64,000 nt of DNA from Petrotoga olearia DSM 13574 (GTDB taxonomy: Bacteria > Thermotogota > Thermotogae > Petrotogales > Petrotogaceae): NCBI RefSeq assembly GCF_002895525.1, contig NZ_AZRL01000022.1, positions 186,001-250,000 of the forward strand, read 5' to 3'. The number at the start of each line of letters is the position of its first letter. The first letter of the stretch is position 1. Below the pieces are notes generated by a model. That model saw only the letters and a program-made list of their open reading frames with translations, was not told where the DNA came from and searched no databases. The translations under genes and the position numbers were made by a program. Below are positions 1-9,186 of this stretch, piece after piece.

Positions 1-1350
1 TTTATCAGTGAAGAAATAATCAATAAACCTTTGAGAAGTTTTTATTTCCAAACAGATGAATTCGATGGCATATACCTTCAAATTGCAAAAGAATTCCAAA
101 CATTAGAGACATCAATCAATATTCCTTTACAAACATCTTTTGAACTACCTTCATTAACCCCGAAACAAGTAAATTTTGAATTAGATCTAGGCTTGGATAA
201 AATTATAAGAAACGTTTTATTTATACTGTTAATTCTAATCGTTATCATTATTGTTGTCTCCTATTTGTTTAGAAAACAATTCGGAGACAGAATTGAACGA
301 TTAACAAATGCTGTTGAAAAGCTTTCAGAAGGAGACCTAACGGTAAACTTTGAAAGCAAAAGCAAAGACGAGATAGGGCAGATGGCTAACGCTCTATCAG
401 AAATGAGTAAAGAACTAAGAAGATCTATGGGCTCAATAATGCAAGCATCAAACAAAGTAGAAAACGCATCAGAAAGTCTAACGCAATCATCACAAGAAAG
501 TAGAAAGAGCTCAGAAGAACTCAAAAACCAAATGGACAAGATACAAACAAACGCTGAAGAAACGGCAGGGAACGTAGAAGAAGTAACCTCAGGGGTAGAC
601 GAAGTAGCAAGGGCGGCACAAGGAGTATCCCAAGACGCACAAAGGCTAAGTGAAGAAGCAGATGAAACAAGTAAAGCTGCAGAAGAAGGAAGCAAAACGA
701 TAGAAAGTATAAGTCAAGCGGTGAAAGAAGCGGTAGAAAGGACAAAAGAAAGTCAAAAAGAAGTAGAAACACTCGCAAGCAATGCCAAGAACGTACAAAG
801 TATAGTAGAAACGATAAACTCGATAACGGAACAAACGAACCTTTTGGCACTAAACGCAGCGATAGAAGCAGCAAGGGCAGGAGAAGCTGGAAGAGGATTT
901 GCAGTAGTAGCGGATGAAATAAGGAAATTAGCGGAAGAATCAAGGAATGCAACGGATGAAATATCCCAGATACTAACCAACATAACGCAAGGAACGAACA
1001 AAGTAAACGAATCTACGAACAAGGTAGTAGGAACGATAGGAGAAATAAACGAAAAGATGGTAAATGTACAACAAAGTTTCAACAGGATAAAAGAAAGGAT
1101 AGAAAGGATGAACCAAGGGATAGAAAACATGACGGCAAGTGCAGAAGAACAAAGTGCAAGTGCGCAAGAGATGAGCACAGCGATGGACAGGGTAGCGAAA
1201 GCGGTAACAGAAATAAGTGAACAATTAGAAAGATCAAGAAGTGTAATAGACGAACAAGTAAACCAAGCTGTAGGAATAAACGAAGAAGCAAAAGAGTTGA
1301 GTGAATTAGCCACAGAGTTAAAAGGGTTGGTTGAAAGTTTTAAGATATAA
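1..1350 (+). CDS. Methyl-accepting chemotaxis protein, 5' end cut by window edge
   Basis: This is a transmembrane chemoreceptor that would signal to CheA through CheW. The reading frame is open from base 1, so the gene begins upstream of the window and most of its extracellular sensor domain is missing. Visible are one membrane segment (about residues 71-90 of the visible part), then a HAMP domain, then a long coiled-coil signalling domain. The hairpin tip is typical, with [19 protein letters not shown] followed by [18 protein letters not shown]. Abundant Glu and Gln in the helices are candidate methylation sites. It is probably monocistronic at its 3' end, because an intrinsic terminator lies 15 bases after the stop. 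The ligand cannot be inferred. Family assignment is very secure. Confidence 0.97.
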   Translation, partial: FISEEIINKPLRSFYFQTDEFDGIYLQIAKEFQTLETSINIPLQTSFELPSLTPKQVNFELDLGLDKIIRNVLFILLILIVIIIVVSYLFRKQFGDRIERLTNAVEKLSEGDLTVNFESKSKDEIGQMANALSEMSKELRRSMGSIMQASNKVENASESLTQSSQESRKSSEELKNQMDKIQTNAEETAGNVEEVTSGVDEVARAAQGVSQDAQRLSEEADETSKAAEEGSKTIESISQAVKEAVERTKESQKEVETLASNAKNVQSIVETINSITEQTNLLALNAAIEAARAGEAGRGFAVVADEIRKLAEESRNATDEISQILTNITQGTNKVNESTNKVVGTIGEINEKMVNVQQSFNRIKERIERMNQGIENMTASAEEQSASAQEMSTAMDRVAKAVTEISEQLERSRSVIDEQVNQAVGINEEAKELSELATELKGLVESFKI

Positions 1351-1365
1351 AAAAGTTTTCAAAAC

Positions 1366-1393
1366 AAGGCAGACCAAACAGTCTGCCTTTTAT
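1366..1393 (+). terminator. Intrinsic terminator after the chemoreceptor gene
   Basis: AAGGCAGAC and GTCTGCCTT form a perfect 9-bp stem around a 6-base loop, followed by a T-rich tract. It lies directly after the chemoreceptor stop codon and separates that gene from the binding-protein gene. Confidence 0.9.
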
Positions 1394-1480
1394 AATTGAC
1401 AAATGAACTTTACCTTAAAAAACAATTGATATTTTTATGATATAATTTAATTAATACAGAAATACAAGGGGGTGTATATA

Positions 1481-2719
1481 ATGAAGAAAAAATTGTTTGT
1501 CTTTATTGTCACATCTTTATTTATTAACTTGTTTGCTGTTCAAATAACTATAGCGGTCGAATCAATTGAAGATCAAATCCAATTACTAAACTCCCAAATA
1601 GAGAATTTTGAAAAACAAAATCCAGATATTGACGTTGAAATTTATTTGATTCCTAGCTACCCAGGTTCAACTTACAAATTTTACGGGACATTTGTAGTCA
1701 CCAACGCAAAAGAACCTACGATCTTATCTCTCGATATGGAATGGATAAATGAATTTTCTCCATTTCTTGTAAGCTTAAATCAAGATGCCGAATATTTTGA
1801 CGTAAACAATCTTGTTCCACAAACCATAGAAATGGTAACAATTAACAGCGAAATAAAAGCAATTCCTTATTACGTTGAAACTGGTGTTTTGTATTATCGA
1901 AAAGATTTATTAGAAAAATATGGATACGAAGTACCGAAAACTTGGGATGAATTGATTACAATCGCAAAGGATATTTCTCAAAAAGAGGGAATAGAAGGTT
2001 TGGTTTGGCCGGGTGCTAGATACGAGGAACTCACAACTTTTTTCCTTGAAATTTTATATTCTAATGGAGGCAAGATATTCGAAGGTGATAACTTTGTTCT
2101 AGAACAGCAAGAAAATAAGGAAAAGGCTTTAGAAAGCTTAAAAATCTTAAATAACATTATATCTGAAGAAATTAGTCCAAAAGGCATAACAACGTACAGA
2201 GAAGAAGAATGCAGAAATATATTCCAAAGTGGCGAGGCTGTTTTCATGAGGAATTTGAGTTATGCTTGGCATTTATTAAATAGCGAAGGTTCTGCTGTTA
2301 ATGGAAAGGTGGGGATTGCCCCTATTCCAAAAACTGAATTTACTAATCAACATGTATTTGTGCTTGAAGGAAAAGCTTTGGCAATTAACCCTAATGCTTC
2401 TGATGAAGAAAGAGAAGCTGCAAAAAAATTTATAAAATATTTGATTTCCAAAGAAAATCAAATACAAAGATTGACACAATTAAACTTTTTACCAACTGAT
2501 TTAGAAGTCTTTAACGAACCAACTATTTCAGAAGTAGACCCTAATTTATTGAATTTTAAATATTCCTTAGAAAATTTAGTGTTGAAACCAAAATCACCCA
2601 TATACACAGAAATTTCGTTCCCTATACAAAATAATGTTTACGATGTCTTAACAGGAAGAATTAACGTTGAAAGGGCTTTAAACAACATTATATCTGAAAT
2701 AAAATTTTTACTACGTTAA
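1481..2719 (+). CDS. Extracellular solute (sugar)-binding protein, family 1, orphan
   Basis: This is a periplasmic or extracellular binding protein of an ABC sugar importer (SBP_bac_1/MalE-like). The ATG at 1481 is preferred over an in-frame GTG at 1472, because that GTG lies inside the ribosome binding site AAGGGGG. The N-terminus is a classic signal peptide (MKKKLFVFIVTSLFINLFA) without a lipobox. The body has the family landmarks: a region containing AIPYYVETGVLYYRKDLLE, then PKTWDELITIAK, and a C-terminal KALAINPNASDEEREAAKKFIKYL region. No permease or ATPase gene is adjacent, so it must work with a transporter encoded elsewhere or have another sensing role. The substrate is unknown. Confidence 0.9.
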   Translation: MKKKLFVFIVTSLFINLFAVQITIAVESIEDQIQLLNSQIENFEKQNPDIDVEIYLIPSYPGSTYKFYGTFVVTNAKEPTILSLDMEWINEFSPFLVSLNQDAEYFDVNNLVPQTIEMVTINSEIKAIPYYVETGVLYYRKDLLEKYGYEVPKTWDELITIAKDISQKEGIEGLVWPGARYEELTTFFLEILYSNGGKIFEGDNFVLEQQENKEKALESLKILNNIISEEISPKGITTYREEECRNIFQSGEAVFMRNLSYAWHLLNSEGSAVNGKVGIAPIPKTEFTNQHVFVLEGKALAINPNASDEEREAAKKFIKYLISKENQIQRLTQLNFLPTDLEVFNEPTISEVDPNLLNFKYSLENLVLKPKSPIYTEISFPIQNNVYDVLTGRINVERALNNIISEIKFLLR

Positions 2720-2764
2720 AGGATTAAATAAGTTATAAAAATTAATTCCGGAGGTGTAATATTA

Positions 2765-3976
2765 GTGACTAGTGTTGATAGGCAACAAATTATAAAAGAT
2801 TTAGTAGTTAAGACAGATTCTAAAATCGTATTACTCGTCATGGATGGATTAGGAGATCTACCAAAAGACGGTAAAACACCACTTCAAGCTGCATACAAAC
2901 CCAACATGGATGCATTAGCCAAAGAAAGTGATTTGGGACAAAGTGTACCTGTTTCACAGGGAATCACTCCGGGTAGCGGGCCTGGACATCTTTCACTTTT
3001 CGGCTATGACTCCTTAAAGTATGATATAGGAAGAGGTATATTAGAAGCTCTCGGATTAGGAATAAGAGTAGATAAAAAGGACGTTGTCGCAAGAGGAAAT
3101 TTTGCTACAATAAAAGATGGAATAATAATTGATAGAAGGGCAGGGAGACCTTCTAGTGAAGAATCAAAGAAAATCGTAGAAATCCTCTCCCAAAATATTA
3201 AAAAAATAGAAGATGTTGATATTACTTTCTATCCTGGAAAAGAGCATAGATTTGTCGTCAAATTTACAGGTGAAGGCTTATTTGATGAGGTAACCGATGC
3301 TGATCCACAAAGAGAAGGTCAGCCAATGGAATGGGCCAAGGCAACGAATCCTGATTCTGAAAAAATGGCTAATATAGTCAACAAATTGATAAGAGAGATA
3401 GGGGAAGTGTTGAAGGATCAACCAAAAATGAATTTTGCACTATTACGAGGGTTTTCCAAACATCCTCTACTGCCATCTTTTGAAGAAAATTATAAACTAA
3501 AGGCCGCTGCTATAGCTACCTACCCTATGTATAAAGGGCTTGCAAAATTAGTTGGAATGGACGTTTTAGAAGCTGGTCAAACAACAGAAGATGAGGTCGA
3601 AACATTGAAAAAAGTATGGAATGAATATGATTTCTTCTACTTTCATGTGAAAAAAACTGACTCTTATGGTGAAGACGGTAATTTTGAGGAAAAAGTGACG
3701 GTAATAGAGGATACCGATAAAGCCGTAAAAGAAATTTTAAGCCTCAATCCAGATGTTTTAATTATAACCGGAGATCATTCCACTCCTGCTTTACTAAAAG
3801 CACACAGTTGGCATCCTGTCCCAGTCTTGCTTTATTCAAAATATGTAAGAAAAGGACTGTCTGTATCTTTTGATGAATATGAATGCGCAAAGGGGACCCT
3901 TGGAACGATATCAGCATTAGATATTATGCCGTTAGCTTTGGCAAATGCTTTAAAACTAGAAAAGTACGGAGCTTAA
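2765..3976 (+). CDS. apgM: Cofactor-independent phosphoglycerate mutase, archaeal (ApgM) type
   Basis: This enzyme interconverts 3-phosphoglycerate and 2-phosphoglycerate in glycolysis without 2,3-bisphosphoglycerate, using two metal ions and a serine nucleophile. It belongs to the alkaline-phosphatase superfamily. Visible motifs are the N-terminal metal-binding LLVMDGLGDLP, the nucleophile region TPGSGPGHLSLFGYD, and the C-terminal ITGDHSTPA metal ligands followed by HSWHPVPVLL. The length of 403 residues fits the archaeal/ApgM subfamily rather than the roughly 510-residue bacterial GpmI. The start is GTG at 2765, after the ribosome binding site GGAGGTG. A bidirectional terminator follows. 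Function is secure from the motifs. Confidence 0.95.
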   Translation: MTSVDRQQIIKDLVVKTDSKIVLLVMDGLGDLPKDGKTPLQAAYKPNMDALAKESDLGQSVPVSQGITPGSGPGHLSLFGYDSLKYDIGRGILEALGLGIRVDKKDVVARGNFATIKDGIIIDRRAGRPSSEESKKIVEILSQNIKKIEDVDITFYPGKEHRFVVKFTGEGLFDEVTDADPQREGQPMEWAKATNPDSEKMANIVNKLIREIGEVLKDQPKMNFALLRGFSKHPLLPSFEENYKLKAAAIATYPMYKGLAKLVGMDVLEAGQTTEDEVETLKKVWNEYDFFYFHVKKTDSYGEDGNFEEKVTVIEDTDKAVKEILSLNPDVLIITGDHSTPALLKAHSWHPVPVLLYSKYVRKGLSVSFDEYECAKGTLGTISALDIMPLALANALKLEKYGA

Positions 3977-3978
3977 TC

Positions 3979-4005
3979 AAAGCGGGCCATATGGCCCGCT
4001 TTTTA
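3979..4005. terminator. Bidirectional intrinsic terminator
   Basis: A perfect palindrome (AGCGGGCCAT/ATGGCCCGCT, 3981-4000) is flanked by A and T tracts and sits between two convergent genes. It can end transcription of apgM rightwards and of the disaccharide operon leftwards. Confidence 0.9.
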
Positions 4006-6294
4006 TATTGTATTTGAAGTATCAAAAACAAAGGGTTTATAACCTTTCAAAGAATAATCTTGAGAAAAAACCTTTATCTTTAGATCGTGTGTTGATTCCA
4101 AAATTATTTTATCTTGAAAGATGCTAATTGTTATCCTTGCTCCTTTCCAGTAAATTTTGAAAGATAAATTTTCCCATTTTTCTGGTATCCAAGGATTGAG
4201 GTTCAAAACTCCATTCTCATCTACACTTAATCCCCCAAAACCATAGACAACACTTTGCCATGAACCTCCTGCAGATGCAGCATGTAAACCAAACTCCGCA
4301 TTCCCTTGATTATCTTCCAAATCAGTCATTACTGTTTTCATAAAATATTCATAGGCATTGTGAGTATCTCCTACTTTCAAGCCCATTATTGAATACATAG
4401 ATGGACTCAACGAAGATTTATGCATAGTTCTTTTCTCATAATAATCATAATTCAATTTCTTTGTATTACAATCAAATTCATCTTCAAACAACAATAAAAG
4501 CATTATCACATCAGCTTGTTTCACAAGTTGTGTCTTATCTAATTTGTTTATCTCTATACCTTTAGGCCACAACGGCATTTTGTTTTTGTCCCATTCATTG
4601 ATTACATAATCTTTCAATTCGAAATAACCTTCAAATTGTTCTATAAGTTCTGTGTTACCAAATTTTGGGATAAATATTTTTTCCGAAATTTCTTTCCAAT
4701 TAGTGAAATCTTGTTCTGATAAGCCCAAATTATTACAAAGCCTGTCATATTTTATGAAATCTTTTTGTTTAAGTAAATTAGAGATCTCATGAGCTTTTTG
4801 CAAATTCCACCTAACTAAATAATTGGTATAGGCATTGTTGTTTACATGCTCATGAAACTCATCAGGACCTATAACATTATTAATTTCATATCTATCTTTT
4901 TGTTCATTATATTCTAATCTAGATTCCCAAAATTTTGCAGTTTCAAAAAATATTTCAGCTCCATAATCAAACATAAAGTCCTCATCGTTAGTAGCTCGAA
5001 AATATTCCCAATAAGCAAAAGGAACGTCTGCAGAAATATGGATTTCTTCATCGCCCGTCCATATTCTTACAGGATTACCCAGATAGTCTTTTCCCCACTT
5101 AGGGGTAGTTTCTAAACCAGTATCTGTCGACTCCCATGGGAATTGAGCACCTTTGTATCCATTCAAAAGGGCATTTTCCCTAGCTCCATTTAACGTATTA
5201 TATCTATATAGTAGAAGCGATTTTGCCGTTTCCGATTGAGTATATACAAAAAAAGGTACCATGAATATTTCTGTGTCCCAAAATATATGTCCTTTATATC
5301 CTTCTCCGTGTAATCCTTTAGCAGCGATACTAATATTAGTATCATTTTTATTGGCACATGAGGTTAACTGAAAAACGTTGAATCTAATGCCTAACTGGGC
5401 CTTTTTATCACCTTTTATTTCTATATCAATATCTTCCCAAATCTTTTCCCATTCTTCAAAATGTTTTTTCAATTCTTTTTCATAACCTTTAAACGCAAAT
5501 TCTACTAAAGCTTCTTCTGAAACTTTTTCAATATCGCTTATTTTATCTCTCGTTGTATAAGTTACCCCGTACTTATAAATAGTATAAGTTTCATCTTTCT
5601 CTAGAAAAATTTCATAAAGTTCTTTTGCTTTATCACCTAAAATTTTAAAAGAACGATTTCGTAAAAGGTTATTGTTATTTCTGTAGCAACGCAACGTTGT
5701 TGCTTCTATTACATCAATTGCTTTATCCTTTGTAGAAGATTTTAAAAATATTCCGGGCTTCAAATCTTTCATTTCTAGAACATTATAATGTTTTACTTCT
5801 TTATAAGGATCATACATAGAATTTGTAATTGAACCATCTATTGTGTTTTCGACAATAAGTTTTCCTGAAAAATTCTTCGGTATTATTTCATATTTAGCTG
5901 CCCATCTGTGGACATTATTCTTACTAACAAATCTTTCGGCATTGATCATTAATATTTTCCTTGAACCTAATTCAATTTCTATATTTGTTTTTAAAACTGC
6001 TTTCCTCATATCCAGAAATCTTTTGAAACTTCTAATTTTGTGATTATCTAAATTAATTGCCTCTCCATCGATATAAAATTTTATTGTTAGAGGGTCCGGA
6101 TTATTCACGATCTCCTGGACTTCTGCTTCTGATTTGTCATATATGCCAGCAATAAAGTTACCCTTCCAACCTTCACTGGAAAATTCATTGAACCCTCTAA
6201 ACCCACGATAACCATTCGCTAATGTGAAAATAGTCTCGTATTTTTTGTTTTCTTCTTGATTATATCCATCTTGCTCTATTTGCCAAAGGCTCAA
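4003..6294 (-). CDS. GH65 disaccharide phosphorylase (kojibiose/maltose/trehalose phosphorylase type)
   Basis: This is a cytoplasmic inverting phosphorylase that splits an alpha-glucosyl disaccharide with phosphate, giving beta-glucose 1-phosphate and a free sugar. The 763-residue length is typical of GH65. Landmarks are an N-terminal beta-sandwich domain (about residues 1-270), the barrel motif FWDTEIFMVPFF, the region GAQFPWESTDTGLE, and the general-acid glutamate in GPDEFHEHVNNNAYTN (Glu479). The phosphate-site sequence KSSLSPSMYSIMG also follows. The start is TTG at 6294 after GGAGGGAG. It is the last gene of the lacI-SBP-permease-pgmB operon, directly downstream of beta-phosphoglucomutase, which would consume its product. 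Linkage specificity (kojibiose, maltose, trehalose, nigerose) cannot be read from the sequence; an intact GH65 catalytic core is clear. Confidence 0.93.
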   Translation of the reverse strand: MSLWQIEQDGYNQEENKKYETIFTLANGYRGFRGFNEFSSEGWKGNFIAGIYDKSEAEVQEIVNNPDPLTIKFYIDGEAINLDNHKIRSFKRFLDMRKAVLKTNIEIELGSRKILMINAERFVSKNNVHRWAAKYEIIPKNFSGKLIVENTIDGSITNSMYDPYKEVKHYNVLEMKDLKPGIFLKSSTKDKAIDVIEATTLRCYRNNNNLLRNRSFKILGDKAKELYEIFLEKDETYTIYKYGVTYTTRDKISDIEKVSEEALVEFAFKGYEKELKKHFEEWEKIWEDIDIEIKGDKKAQLGIRFNVFQLTSCANKNDTNISIAAKGLHGEGYKGHIFWDTEIFMVPFFVYTQSETAKSLLLYRYNTLNGARENALLNGYKGAQFPWESTDTGLETTPKWGKDYLGNPVRIWTGDEEIHISADVPFAYWEYFRATNDEDFMFDYGAEIFFETAKFWESRLEYNEQKDRYEINNVIGPDEFHEHVNNNAYTNYLVRWNLQKAHEISNLLKQKDFIKYDRLCNNLGLSEQDFTNWKEISEKIFIPKFGNTELIEQFEGYFELKDYVINEWDKNKMPLWPKGIEINKLDKTQLVKQADVIMLLLLFEDEFDCNTKKLNYDYYEKRTMHKSSLSPSMYSIMGLKVGDTHNAYEYFMKTVMTDLEDNQGNAEFGLHAASAGGSWQSVVYGFGGLSVDENGVLNLNPWIPEKWENLSFKIYWKGARITISIFQDKIILESTHDLKIKVFSQDYSLKGYKPFVFDTSNTI

Positions 6295-6323
6295 AATTTA
6301 CTCCCTCCTACAAGAAACATTTT

Positions 6324-6968
6324 TTAAATACCTTCAATTAAAGTTAAATCAACGTTTTCAAAATTCTTAATTACTTTATCCGCACCCTTCAATACTTTTT
6401 TTTCTCCCACACCAATAACTTTCATTCCAGCTTTTTTTGCAGCTTGAACACCTGCAACAGCGTCTTCCAAAACGAGACATTCTTCGGGCTTTACATTTAA
6501 ATAATCAGAAGCTTTTAAAAAGATTTCAGGATTAGGTTTTGCCTTATCTATCATTGTTCCATCTATAACCGCATCGAAGGTGTCTTCTAAATTTAATTTT
6601 TTTAAAATTAATTTTGTGTTTTTGCTAGCTGATGCGATTGCAACCTTAATCCCCTTTCTTTTCAAATTTTTTATAAATTCTTCTACACCAGGAAGTAATT
6701 CACTTTTGTCCATGTTACTTATGCACTCAACGTACCAATTATTTTTCTTTTGTGCCAACTCTTCTTTTTCTTCTTGACTAAGATTTACATTTCCCAAATC
6801 TAATATAATCTCCAAACTTTTCATCCTACTAACACCTTTTAACCTTTCGTTATCTTTTTCATTAAAAGGTATATTCAACTCGTCTGCAAGTCTCTTCCAT
6901 GCCATATAATGATATTTCGCAGTATCGACTATCACTCCATCTAAATCGAAAATGCAGGCTTTTATCAA
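6324..6968 (-). CDS. pgmB: Beta-phosphoglucomutase
   Basis: This HAD-superfamily mutase converts beta-glucose 1-phosphate to glucose 6-phosphate. Motif I is CIFDLDGVIVDT, with Asp nucleophile and acid-base Asp, followed by the cap-domain sequence KGVSRMKSLEIIL typical of PgmB. Motif II is IASASKN, the motif III lysine lies in KAKPNPEIFL, and motif IV is LVLEDAVAGVQAA. The start is TTG at 6968 after AAGGAGG. Its place immediately before the GH65 phosphorylase gene is the usual arrangement and strongly supports the assignment: the phosphorylase makes the substrate and this enzyme sends it into glycolysis. Confidence 0.95.
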   Translation of the reverse strand: MIKACIFDLDGVIVDTAKYHYMAWKRLADELNIPFNEKDNERLKGVSRMKSLEIILDLGNVNLSQEEKEELAQKKNNWYVECISNMDKSELLPGVEEFIKNLKRKGIKVAIASASKNTKLILKKLNLEDTFDAVIDGTMIDKAKPNPEIFLKASDYLNVKPEECLVLEDAVAGVQAAKKAGMKVIGVGEKKVLKGADKVIKNFENVDLTLIEGI

Positions 6969-7028
6969 GAATTAATCCTCCTTTTCATTTCCAAAATCTC
7001 ATACCTTCATCATTAAGTTTTTGATCGT

Positions 7029-7922
7029 TTAACCTTTAACCGCAGCAGCTCTGCCTGTTTCAACAAACTGTTTTTGAAATGAAAGAAAAATAATTATCAT
7101 TGGAATTGTCATTATAATAGTTGCCGCCATCATATACTGCCAGAACGTATAATAAGATGTCTTAAAGAAGTTTAATCCCAACGTTAAGGTGTACATCTCT
7201 TTACGAGAAGTAATTATTAAAGGCCATTGAAAGTCGTTCCAAGCACCTAAAAAAGTGTATATTGCCAACGCACCAATAGCAGGTCTCGCATTGGGTAATA
7301 CTATTCGGAAAAAAGTCCCTCCTATCCCAGCACCATCTATTCTTGCAGCTTCTTCCATTTCCTTTGGAAAATTCATGAAGAACTGTCTCATCAAAAAAAG
7401 GCCAAAAATATTTGCCAATTTTGGAAATACCATCCCATAATACGTATTAACTAAATCCCAATTTACCATCAGTGTGTATTGGGGGATCATGGTAACTTGA
7501 GCTGGAACCATCATGGTTCCTAAAAAAAGAGCAAACCACACTTCTTTTAAGGGAAATCTTAGCCTCGCAAAAGCATAACCACCCAGGGTACCTATTAAAA
7601 TGTTCCCTAAGGTGATAAACCCTGCATATAAAACTGTATTTAAAAACCATCTCGAATACAACGGAACTACTTCAAAAACCTTCGCATAGTTTTCAAATGT
7701 CAAAGGAGCACCAAAAGCCTTAGGTGGCCATTCAAAAACTCTTATCTTGGGTGGCCAACTCATTACATCGGTACCTTTAGTAATACCGTTTTCGTCAACA
7801 TAATTCATAGGTACAAACGATACGAGTGCTGCCCATAAAAAGGGAAAAAGAGAAATTAAAGTGTAAACAATTAAAACAATATAGGAAATTATCCTAGCAA
7901 TCTTCCATTTTTTCTCTACCAT
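7029..7922 (-). CDS. ABC sugar transporter inner-membrane permease, MalG type
   Basis: This is the second permease subunit of a carbohydrate-uptake-1 (CUT1) ABC importer. It has about six membrane segments and the cytoplasmic EAA loop EEAARIDGAGIGGTFFRIVLPNARP that contacts the ATPase. The extracytoplasmic stretch after the first helix is moderately long. The ATG at 7922 is preferred, because an in-frame GTG at 7931 lies inside the ribosome binding site GAGGTG. Translation is probably coupled to the upstream permease, whose stop codon lies at the same ribosome binding site. No ATPase gene is in the operon, so it presumably shares an MsmK/UgpC-like ATPase encoded elsewhere. Confidence 0.94.
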   Translation of the reverse strand: MVEKKWKIARIISYIVLIVYTLISLFPFLWAALVSFVPMNYVDENGITKGTDVMSWPPKIRVFEWPPKAFGAPLTFENYAKVFEVVPLYSRWFLNTVLYAGFITLGNILIGTLGGYAFARLRFPLKEVWFALFLGTMMVPAQVTMIPQYTLMVNWDLVNTYYGMVFPKLANIFGLFLMRQFFMNFPKEMEEAARIDGAGIGGTFFRIVLPNARPAIGALAIYTFLGAWNDFQWPLIITSRKEMYTLTLGLNFFKTSYYTFWQYMMAATIIMTIPMIIIFLSFQKQFVETGRAAAVKG

Positions 7923-7932
7923 TAATTTCACC

Positions 7933-9096
7933 TCAATATTCTTCAGGGATATATCTTCGCTGCAAAAAAGTAATAAACATAATGATTCCGAAAAGTATTA
8001 ACGCAAGCGATGATGCATACCCCATATTTCCATATTCAAAGGCATTTTTATATATGTAAAATGAAATCGTGATATTTCTCATATTTTCGATTAAAAAATA
8101 AATCTGATCAAATACTTGCATACAGCCGATAGTTCCCATCACTATAACAAACAAGATCTGTGGCCTTAAAAGAGGAAGAGTTATCCTCCAAAATTTCTGC
8201 CTCCCAGTAGCACCATCTATCTCTGCAGCTTCATATAATGAATTTGGAATGTCTTGTAATCCTGCTAAAAAGGTAATCATAAAATATCCTGCGGTAGACC
8301 ATATGTTCATGAGCATTATTGAAAATAACGCCGTGTTTGGGTTATTAAGCCAATCTATCGGTTGATATCCAAAATTACCGAAAAGTACTACCAGAATTCG
8401 ATTTAAAATTCCTGGCTTAGAATAAATCAACCAAAAGATCATAGAAATAGCTGCAGACGATGTTATTGCTGGAAGGAAAAATACAACCTTGTAAAATTTA
8501 ACACCTTTAACTTTTGAATTTGCTGCAACTCCTAACAAAACAGCTAAAAAAGTTTGTATAGGGACAACGATCAATGTATACAGTAAGGTGTTGAAAAGGG
8601 AAATTCTAACGTAATCATCATTAAACATTCTTCGAAAATTTTCTAATCCGACGATTTGGGGCCTATACTTTTTGAATAGATCTTTTTCTTCTTTCATATA
8701 AGTTGTCATAAATTCAGAATTTGTCATAATTGTATTTAATTTACCTTCGATAAAATTCTCCAAAAGTTTCTCAGTATCAAAATATTCAATTACCGCATCT
8801 TTTTGTTCCTCAGTCAAATTTATTCCAACATCATATTGAATAAAAGATAGCAAATCAAACCATTCTTCTATTTCCTCAACTGATTTCACATCTGTCTGGA
8901 ACATCCCGATGTGAAGCTCAATAGTTTCCTGTGAGTTAAGAGGTACTTTAAATTTCTGTGTTTCTAAAGGATTAAAGTTGGTAAAGCTATAATAAAATAT
9001 CATAATAATTGGGTATATAACAAATAATAAAACTATAATTATAACAGGGGAAGCAAACACATACCCAGATATTGCTTCTCTTGTTTTAGGTTTCAT
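7933..9096 (-). CDS. ABC sugar transporter inner-membrane permease, MalF type, with long extracytoplasmic insert
   Basis: This is the first permease subunit of the CUT1 importer. The start is taken at ATG 9096, after AGAGGTGA. An upstream in-frame extension would run through an intergenic hairpin and is rejected. It has an N-terminal membrane helix, several later helices, and the EAA loop YEAAEIDGATGRQKFWRITLPLLRP. Unusually, about 110 mostly charged residues separate the first helix from the conserved GLENFRRMF motif before helix 2. MalF of enteric bacteria also carries an extended loop here, which in that protein contacts the binding protein; whether this one does so is inference. It is cotranscribed with the binding protein and MalG-like genes. 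Confidence 0.93.
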   Translation of the reverse strand: MKPKTREAISGYVFASPVIIIVLLFVIYPIIMIFYYSFTNFNPLETQKFKVPLNSQETIELHIGMFQTDVKSVEEIEEWFDLLSFIQYDVGINLTEEQKDAVIEYFDTEKLLENFIEGKLNTIMTNSEFMTTYMKEEKDLFKKYRPQIVGLENFRRMFNDDYVRISLFNTLLYTLIVVPIQTFLAVLLGVAANSKVKGVKFYKVVFFLPAITSSAAISMIFWLIYSKPGILNRILVVLFGNFGYQPIDWLNNPNTALFSIMLMNIWSTAGYFMITFLAGLQDIPNSLYEAAEIDGATGRQKFWRITLPLLRPQILFVIVMGTIGCMQVFDQIYFLIENMRNITISFYIYKNAFEYGNMGYASSLALILFGIIMFITFLQRRYIPEEY

Positions 9097-9114
9097 AAAA
9101 TCACCTCTTTTCTT

Positions 9115-9143
9115 AAAAAATGATGAGGGGTAACCCCTCATCA
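9115..9143 (-). terminator. Intercistronic terminator/attenuator between binding protein and permease genes
   Basis: A 10-bp perfect stem (TGATGAGGGG/CCCCTCATCA) with a 3-base loop is followed, reading the minus strand, by six T. It lies inside the operon after the binding-protein gene. It would end a share of transcripts and stabilise the upstream message, making more binding protein than permease. Confidence 0.85.
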
Positions 9144-9186
9144 TTTAATTCACTTGAATAAAAGCATTCAGCACGCCTAATCTGAT

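Noticed and set aside
261-1313. Several long reverse-strand reading frames opposite the chemoreceptor gene
   Set aside because: They are shadows of the repetitive helix-coding sequence; compositions are unnatural and there are no ribosome binding sites.
1396-1446. Promoter for the first binding-protein gene (TTGACA at 1396, TATAAT at 1441)
   Set aside because: The spacing of 39 bases is far too long; no acceptable -35 is found for the TATAAT.
9097-9144. N-terminal extension of the MalF-type permease
   Set aside because: It would translate the intercistronic terminator hairpin; the ATG at 9096 has a good ribosome binding site.
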